From positions 339,528,023-339,592,022 of the forward strand of contig NC_073693.1 of NCBI RefSeq assembly GCF_029784155.1: a stretch of 64,000 nucleotides of DNA. The letters are read 5' to 3'. Below, piece after piece: positions 57,301 to 64,000 of this stretch (positions are counted from its first letter, which is position 1; the number at the start of each line of letters is the position of its first letter). The position numbers and the translations under genes were made by a program. This DNA is from Uranotaenia lowii. Its lineage: Eukaryota; Arthropoda; Insecta; Diptera; Culicidae. The notes beneath the pieces were generated by a model that worked only from the letters and a program-made list of their open reading frames with translations, did not search any database and was not told where the DNA came from.

Positions 57301-57420
57301 TTGTCATTTTTGTCATTTTTGTCATTTTTGTCATTTTTGTCATTTTTGTCATTTTTGTCATTTTTGTCATTTTTGTCATTTTTGTCATTTTTGTCATTTT
57401 TGTCATTTTTGTCATTTTTG
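54394..57420. repeat. 9-bp satellite (TTTTTGTCA)n, right array, perfect
   Basis: About 336 copies over 3,027 bp with no substitution or indel that I could see. It starts directly after the RTE-like (TAAG)n tail and ends in T-rich degenerate flank. Kilobase-long open frames (MTK, NDK, FLS repeats) on both strands are by-products of the 9-bp unit. Confidence 0.95.
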
Positions 57421-58089
57421 ATTTTTTTGATATTTTTGTATATTTTTGTTTTTTTTTTAAATTTCACTTTTTTGTCATTTTTGTAATTTTTGTAATTTTT
57501 TGCAGTTATGTTTTTTTTTGAAAATTTCGCATTTTTTAATTTTTGTTTATTTGTCATTGCAATTTTTCTCTTTTTACATACTTTTTTATTAAACATAATC
57601 TGATAGAAAATTAGCAAATGTTTCTTCGAACATTTTGGAATACTTATAAAATTTGGAAAATAATGCTTGATTTAGCAAGGTTGACACTCCATGTAGAATT
57701 GTTTGTCAAATGTTTATCTGTAATGATTCAGAAAATCTGTGATCATATAACAACTGCCCAAGTCGTACAAAAAGAACATGAATTCTTTCACATCAGTTCC
57801 TTAATGACTTATTATTCTATTTTGTCAATGTTGGAAGGTACTTAACGAGAGAAACCTTCCAGAGGAATGTGCGCTCATCCTTCCCCACCTCCTCAAAAGT
57901 CCTCTCGTTGGCCTTCAGACATTCGATCCGGTCAATCCGGCCCCGGGATGAATTGGCCCATAACTCACCGACTGATGCTCGCAAAACGAACCTGAGATGT
58001 TGTGAATGGCCCGAGCAACTTCTGGTTGCTCGTTGCCGATTCTTAAAACAAAACCCCCCGAAAAAACAGACCCACAAAAAATGATGATC
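57421..58089. other. satellite edge and unassigned DNA
   Basis: 57421-57600 is T-rich degenerate satellite flank. Beyond it are short frames on both strands; the 122-codon minus-strand frame 58185-57817 has no recognised domain. Composition becomes more balanced from about 57850, which could reflect an untranslated exon of a gene outside the window. Confidence 0.35.
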
Positions 58090-58283
58090 AGACGAACAAA
58101 CGATGCGAAGACAGCATAAACTTCTATTTCCTAATTCAACCCCAGAGTCTGCTGCTGTTGCCTGCTGGAGGTTTCCACGATTCATTAGACGAACAAACGA
58201 TGCGAAGACAGCATAAACTTCTATTTCCTAATTCAACCCCAGAGTCTGCTGCTGTTGCCTGCTGGAGGTTTCCACGATTCATT
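58090..58283. repeat. exact 97-bp tandem duplication
   Basis: 58090-58186 is repeated as 58187-58283. Both copies begin AGACGAACAAACGATGCG and end with TTTCCACGATTCATT or one base less. No difference was seen between them. Confidence 0.9.
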
Positions 58284-60955
58284 TGCCTTTTGTCTCCGCG
58301 CCATGCCGTGATTTCGTTGTGGGCCGCTGCTTGTTCTCTGTCATGCGTTCCGGGCCTAAGTTTGCGATTTGAACGCTTCATAACCCTACAGTCTACGGTT
58401 TGGTTCTCGTTCACGACTTTCCGGGAGGCGGGACGCGCAAAAATTCTCACACGAATCATGTTCGAAAAACGGATTGGAATTGGAGTGTGTAAAAGAGCAG
58501 AATCATAAAACAGTTTTTTTTCGGTTCGTTCGCTCTCTTCGGACCCTAACTAACCTCGGTTCTTCCGTTGCGATTCTTCCTTTCCTCCCGAATTTCTCGC
58601 AGAAGGTTTTTAGCACCTCCCTGGGGCCACCGAGTGTTCCGCGCAAGGCGGGTTGAGGGAGTACACGGATTGGCCATGGTAGTCATCGTCGTCTTATGGC
58701 TTCGTTTTGGAACTCTGCCTTAGCCTCTATGGTAGATTCCATTCATTTCTTTGGCCATGCGTCCCTATAGACGTAGGCAGGCACACATAGCTTATGTTGT
58801 ATGTTAACAAAACGGCATCACAGAATAACGACCATCGCCGAAACGTATTTTGTGTGTAAAGTTTTGTTTTGTTGCTGCTGTTCTGTTGTTTTACGATTAT
58901 TTTTGCGAAGCAGACCTAATAATAACCGCGCGCGCGCTTGCTTCAGCAATAACAGCGATATTCTTGGCAGCCTGAAGTTTCGTCCTCGCTCTCTCGTTGG
59001 TACACTTTTTTTTTAAGGGATCTTCCCCTAACCGTAAGGGATGTATTCATGTGAAAAGACTTTGATAATGAAAATTTAAAAAATTATTTGTAATTATTCA
59101 CTAGCTTGCTATCGAAATGATGATAATAAAGTCGTTTGATACACATTTTGAAAAATTTTGAAATGACCTAGAAAGATTCATATTGCAATTCGTAGCCCTA
59201 TTTTACCTAGCTTACAGCAGAACACCATATCACAAAATGAACGCTACTTTCGTTGCCTGAATGCAGGCGTTTACTTTCACCGGAGATTCAAGTAAATAAG
59301 AGTGCACGAGTAACGGAACGTTTTCAACAATCTGGGTATTTATTTATTTATTTTCCACAAACTCAGTGTCAGTATAATTGTTTCTAAACATCAGGCATCC
59401 TCCTATTTATTTACTTCATTCGGTGCACTTACATTACAGTAAAATTTTCAATTAATAGTATAAAAATAATTGATTCCTTCAGTCATGTTTTTAAATTCGA
59501 ATGAAAAAGGATTAAAAAATGGTTTCGAAGCAAAGAACAATAAATAAATAAAAAATTATATGTCATTTTTATTTCGTAAGAAACGCCACTTTCACACGCG
59601 GTTTGAATCAGTATTGCATATTGTGGGGTGGACGTAATCATAAATACTGTAAAGCTTTTTTTCTATTATGAAAAACATCTACAGAGGAAATAAAGTTTTC
59701 ATTTGCCTGAAAAAGATTTTAAAATGATTCTTTTAAACGCCAGTCACTTTCTTATGATCTTCAATTAATCTTTAAATTTTCAAAAGTGAATATTATCCCT
59801 CAAAAATACAACTATCACAAAATAGCCAAAATTAAATAAACTTTATTGTCAAATCCTGCAAACTAGTCACGATCTGTATCAAAAAAGGCAATCAGAATTT
59901 ATTTTTCATGAACTAGAATCCAAAATCCAAGATAAAAAATGAGACTAGATTTATTAAAATTTTTTGACTTTTTTCAAATCATATTTTTTAATCAATTTCT
60001 TAATCAATAAAGTTCGATTAATCTATTAATATCAATGTCAACTTACTTAGAAATAGTCAAAAGATAAGATTCGAACCGGTCGGTGTTCAGTAACCCTTAA
60101 AATCGATTGCGCCTTTACTCGCTCTTGAAAATAAATAAGAACAAAAAATAAACTATTAGTAGAACACATAACCTTTCGAGGTTTGTCGAGAACTCGAAAC
60201 TTTCGAGTCGAAAGGTTCGTTTCGCTTCAGATGCAAACCTATCTGACATAATCGATATCCTTAGAAGTATTCAGAAAAAACAATCATTTAAAATCGACAA
60301 AGACATCCCTAGCTTATATAAGTTTTTTCAATATTTTTACTGTTTTCTCTGACTTAAGAAAATCAATTCTGCTGAAACGAGGTAAATGTATTCATTTTTA
60401 AGTGTTGATGTCAGCTCCGAAGAAACTGTATTTATTGAAAAATTCAAGGAAAGATCTCACCGTTGTTCTTCATTCGTTTTAAAAAAATTTCCAATTTCAA
60501 TAATCCGGGAATGAGCTTGATGTTCTTCAGATAGGATTTTTTTTTTCAATCTCAGCAGTCCAGAATTTCAAGTCTATGCACGCTCGTAGGTCACGAGAAG
60601 GATCGAAAATAAAGATACTATCCACGTATGCTGGTTTAAAATGTTTAAGTCTCGCTCTACATTAATGTTTTCATACATATTGAAACATCATTTTAATTCG
60701 ATCTATTTTCAAGCTTCGGATAAATTTCAGATTCACCCGGATCACGAGAAATTTTTAAAATAGCAGTGGGCCGAGCGACAATGCGCACTCGGGAATACGA
60801 AAAAAAATGATACAGAACAAAACATATCTTCATGTGACAGATTCAAGCTATTTGAAATTAAACATCCATTAGAGTAAATCCTTTTTAAAAATGCCATTAA
60901 TTTTCTTAATTCGAGAGAAAGAACTGCAACGCTATGACTTCGTTTTTTTTTTCTT
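58284..60955. other. noncoding DNA
   Basis: 58284-59040 is GC-richer with CT-rich tracts and a GCGCGCGC run near 58930, promoter-like but unassigned. 59040-60955 is AT-rich with short frames only. No gene or repeat boundary was recognised. Confidence 0.4.
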
Positions 60956-61000
60956 AAGAGTACGCTGGGTAGCATCTATAAGGCTACCCAGCGTACTCTT
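60956..61000. repeat. perfect 18-bp hairpin with 9-nt loop
   Basis: AAGAGTACGCTGGGTAGC at 60956-60973 is followed by the loop ATCTATAAG and its exact complement at 60983-61000. It lies 14 bp left of a SINE insertion site. Its function is unknown; it may be a tiny palindromic mobile element or a structured RNA segment. Confidence 0.85.
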
Positions 61001-61037
61001 CCAATTTTCGACTTAGTCTTCCGGAAATCATGTTTAT

Positions 61038-61491
61038 GTATGTTGTATGTATGTTGGTTATCCACCATGGGTGCACGGATTCACCGCAGTTTCTGCCAAA
61101 GTATGTGCTCACATGCATTCTTTATATTATTAAGTTCGACAAATCTCCAATGCACCGCGTTCATCATACCCGGACCCCATGGCTTCGTGTGAACAGTTAT
61201 GGAGTGAGTGTATTGTGTTGGTGTATGTTTATTTTGGAAGAACGAGTCAATCAGGTGGGCTAGTTTACTTACAGGTATTCCGGCATCCGTGTATATACCT
61301 GGCCAGCTGGCAACTGATTGAACATTCTAATTATATAGTCAGTTATATGAGGAAACACATCTTACCTGTCGGCAACTCATGGGATTCGAACCCAAAAGTT
61401 TTCTTGCCGATACCGGGAATCGAACCCAGTACGCCTGGCATACTAAAACCAGACTCGCGCCAGCCTATTCACTAGACCACATCGGCGCTTC
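61038..61491 (-). mobile_element. tRNA-derived SINE, copy B, with 24-bp target-site duplication
   Basis: On the minus strand the head begins near 61488 with GCCGATGTGGTCTAGTG (A box) and continues to GGGTTCGATTCCCGG (B box) and TATCGGC, so the first and last seven bases can pair as an acceptor stem. The anticodon arm is not canonical. A second GGGTTCGAATCCC follows, then a body shared with the SINE at 23733-24090. A 24-bp direct repeat flanks it exactly (61014-61037 and 61492-61515). Confidence 0.88.
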
Positions 61492-61709
61492 TAGTCTTCC
61501 GGAAATCATGTTTATACACAAAAAAGAACGTAGACAATCGTCTTTTCGGCGATAAATGCAAATTTCACCCGCTGTGCACCATAATTTGATAATATTTTTT
61601 TTTTTTCAAATTTTATCACTTTCACAAATCGGAAAAAATTTTCACGAGCGTAGAACAGGAAAAAACCACTTCATGATTTATTTGGTATAAATGATTAAAA
61701 CAAATTATC

Positions 61710-61905
61710 ATAGAAGGGCTTGTGATATAGCTCAGATGGCAAGTCAGTTGCTTCCTGAGCCGAAATCCGCGAGTTCCAGCCCAAGAGTAAATACCGATAA
61801 CCGTTGTACCAGATAAGTTTTTCAATAACTGCCCGCCAAATGCAACGTTGATACAAAGTCGCGAATGCCATTGGCGATTGGCAGTAAAACTTTTTGATAC
61901 TACTG
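61710..61905 (+). mobile_element. tRNA-derived SINE, different family
   Basis: GTGATATAGCTCAGATGGCAAG (A-box region) is followed about 40 bp later by a weak B box, GAGTTCCAGCCC, then a short body with GCCCGCCAAATGCAAC. This head resembles tRNA-related SINEs of mosquitoes. No clear duplication was identified. The B box lacks the usual TTCGA, so it is probably inactive. Confidence 0.5.
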
Positions 61906-63373
61906 ATTTTCACATTTGGAACTTACAAAAGGGTGATGATAGCTAGTTTTTCACACAGCAGTGAATAGAAATGGTTTTCGAATTTGTGATTTTTGAAGAA
62001 ATTGTTTGATTTCGTACGGAAAACAGGCCTCATTCGTTGAACAAATCTTTATTTTAATAAATTGAATAGTTTTTGAAAATAAGAAGTATAATTTAATAAT
62101 TTAAATTTTCAGATAAAATTAAACTTTTATAAAGACTCGATTTAACAAGTAACTAAATATTCTGATGAAACTGAATTTGATGAATGTTCAAAATGATTCT
62201 TGCCGACCAATGTAAAAGTTGTTCGCAATTTTCATAGCAAAATATGGTATTTCTGCTTAGTTGAAAAGGCCAAAGATTGTTTAGTGTTATTGTATAGAAA
62301 ATTTACGACTTTTCTTAACAAGCTATAAAACTCAAGCATCACATCCGAACGGAATTCCCCATCTAATAAGGCTTGTATTTTAACTAATTTCAATGTATTT
62401 CTGTAGGCTCGTGAAATTCGAAATTGAAGCTATTTCAAAACTTTTTATTCAAAAAAAATATATCAGATAGTACCGAAAGAAATCTTGAGCTTATTTTAAA
62501 GCACACAATTAAGATTACAGATTTTATTACTAACATTTCATACAAATTTTTCCTATTTTCCGAAAACAGTCAGTAAAAATATTCAGAGTTTTCTTCACAT
62601 TCAACGATTTCTTCCTCAAAGCTTGATGGGCATCTAAAAATAATGTATTGAAAATGATTAAAAATATTACGAACAAATCTTTCTAGGTTTCATGGCAGCA
62701 AATGTTTGGCCGTGCCACAAAATGTGCTGCTACAAAACATGCTCGCTCGCTCTGGGTTGACTTCTAGACTGTTGCACAATTCTTTTTTGGAGAACTAAAA
62801 TTATCGAAGATTGAATGGATTCAACAAATACCAACTTGAATGTAATTTAATTTTTCTTACCTTACTATCCGATCCAATCGTAGGAAAATTCTCTTTAACA
62901 CCGAGATTTCTTAATTTTCTGTAATGTTTTGCAAACCACTACGCGTTTTGGCATTTGAATCCATAACATCATAATTTTGATCGCAGTGCCCTCTGAGTCT
63001 CGTTTCGAGCTGCAAATCGCCAATAAAGTATAAAGATGGTAAAATTTATTACTAGAACTGAGATGTGAAGAGGACTTTTCAAAACATTATTATGATTGCT
63101 TTAGCTTATGATTTTCAAATCAGATTTAAAAATATCAGTGCGAACATTCAAAAAATATTTGACCAGGCTTCACAGGGTAGCATTGAAAATCGAAAGATTG
63201 AAAACTCAACCGGTTTCTCGGAGGGGCGAAAACGGCAATTTTGTCTTAGGAAAATCGCATTTTGGGTACGCCCTTTCAATAAAATCAATCGTTTCATTCT
63301 TGTTTAGAGGTTAGGGATGACGCCTTTCGGTAAAGTAGTGTTCGTAAAGAACTATCAATATATCCTCATAGGT
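61906..63373. other. noncoding AT-rich DNA
   Basis: No gene. The frames at 63065-63314 are short and overlap, with no domain. No repeat boundary was recognised. Confidence 0.45.
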
Positions 63374-63381
63374 GGGACATG

Positions 63382-63777
63382 ATAGACAATATAATTTCAT
63401 ATAGTCTGGCAAAGAGAATGACAGGAACCAATCGAACTGACATTCGTGCGGAGCCAATCGAGATTTCTGCGATAATGTTCAAGCTCTTCATAACTCTCTC
63501 GAGTTGCTTAATAAAAAATAGTTTCTCAGATTCCTAAATTACATGCTTTTTTTTATCTCTTAAACTCGAAATTGCTTTTGAAAAATATATTATGATCCAT
63601 AGGTAAAAAAATAGTGGAAATTATGCTAAATAACTTTAGTTAGTGTTATCAAAAAGCCAGAAAAGCTTTGTGAATCACAATACTTCAACCATAATTATCC
63701 AATGTTTAGAAAGTTTGCTCGATTGGCTCCCGTCATTCTCTTTGCCAGACTATATGAAATTATAGTATCTACATATA
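63382..63777. mobile_element. small MITE-like element with long inverted ends
   Basis: TATAATTTCATATAGTCTGG and the following CAAAGAGAATGAC at about 63390-63422 are repeated in reverse complement at about 63732-63765. The direct repeat GGGACATG lies outside at 63374-63381 and 63778-63785, consistent with an 8-bp target duplication, although the very ends of the arms do not match exactly. There is no coding capacity. Confidence 0.6.
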
Positions 63778-63785
63778 GGGACATG

Positions 63786-64000
63786 GTTGGGAACATTATC
63801 AATTAAACCAACCTATATTAAATGAACAAATTTCTATTGGTTCAATTTTATGAAAGAATTGCAAATGAAGTTATAATGATGCAGAACTGACCAAGGGCAA
63901 GTTCTTGAAATATTAACAGTGTACGATATTTTGTTGTGCCGTTATCATGCACAAAGATTTTATAGTTGCATAACGAAAAAATTAGGAACACTTTTAAAAG
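63786..64000. other. noncoding DNA at the window edge
   Basis: AT-rich, no feature seen. Confidence 0.4.

Noticed and set aside
47907..57420. CRISPR-like array
   Set aside because: Direct 9-bp tandem repeats without spacers in an insect genome; a simple satellite.
54348..57617. Open frames of 1,012-1,089 codons (MTK, NDK and FLS repeats) on both strands
   Set aside because: Same reason: a perfect 9-bp repeat with no stop in five frames. There is no complexity or start context.

Overview
The window is a stretch of insect nuclear DNA, most likely from a mosquito (Culicidae). It is AT-rich and gene-poor. It carries one developmental gene with an insect-type start context, three copies of a DD37E mariner-like transposon of the kind described from mosquitoes (ITmD37E), tRNA-derived SINEs, and a degenerate minisatellite built on GGCCGAATGG. 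A run of exactly 500 N (40695-41194) marks it as a scaffolded assembly. The species cannot be named from the sequence alone.

The only convincing host gene is a single-exon TCF/LEF transcription factor (pangolin, Wnt effector) on the minus strand at 10882-13146. It has the beta-catenin-binding N terminus, HMG box and C-clamp. About 2.7 kb upstream and 3.3 kb downstream are mostly unique DNA and probably hold its promoter and UTRs.

Layout: 1-10.9 kb is noncoding DNA with a 1-kb fold-back mariner MITE, a second fold-back and ITmD37E copy 1. 10.9-15.8 kb is the TCF locus. 15.8-17 kb is a dead R1-like retrotransposon. 17-23 kb is unassigned DNA holding ITmD37E copy 2. 23.3-26.15 kb is a nest of SINEs and MITEs inside a GGCCGAATGG minisatellite. 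26.15-39.4 kb is a truncated hAT (ZMYM1-like) transposase gene whose first intron holds a very young, 11.2-kb Ty3/gypsy element. After the gap, 41.2-46.85 kb is a minus-strand RTE-like relic cut by a 1.7-kb TIR element and by the truncated ITmD37E copy 3. 47.9-57.4 kb is a 9-bp satellite (TTTTTGTCA) split by a plus-strand RTE-like element. 57.4-64 kb is noncoding DNA with a 97-bp tandem duplication, a perfect 18-bp hairpin, two SINEs and a MITE.

The most informative structure is the gypsy element. Its LTRs differ at only about three sites. Gag and pol are joined through a textbook A AAA AAC slippery site. The space where an env gene could lie instead holds about 16 short units, each bounded by CTCC and GGAG so that it could fold as a hairpin. 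Next in interest is the satellite: the left half is full of small indels, while the right half is perfect for about 336 copies. No CRISPR, operon or prokaryotic feature is present.
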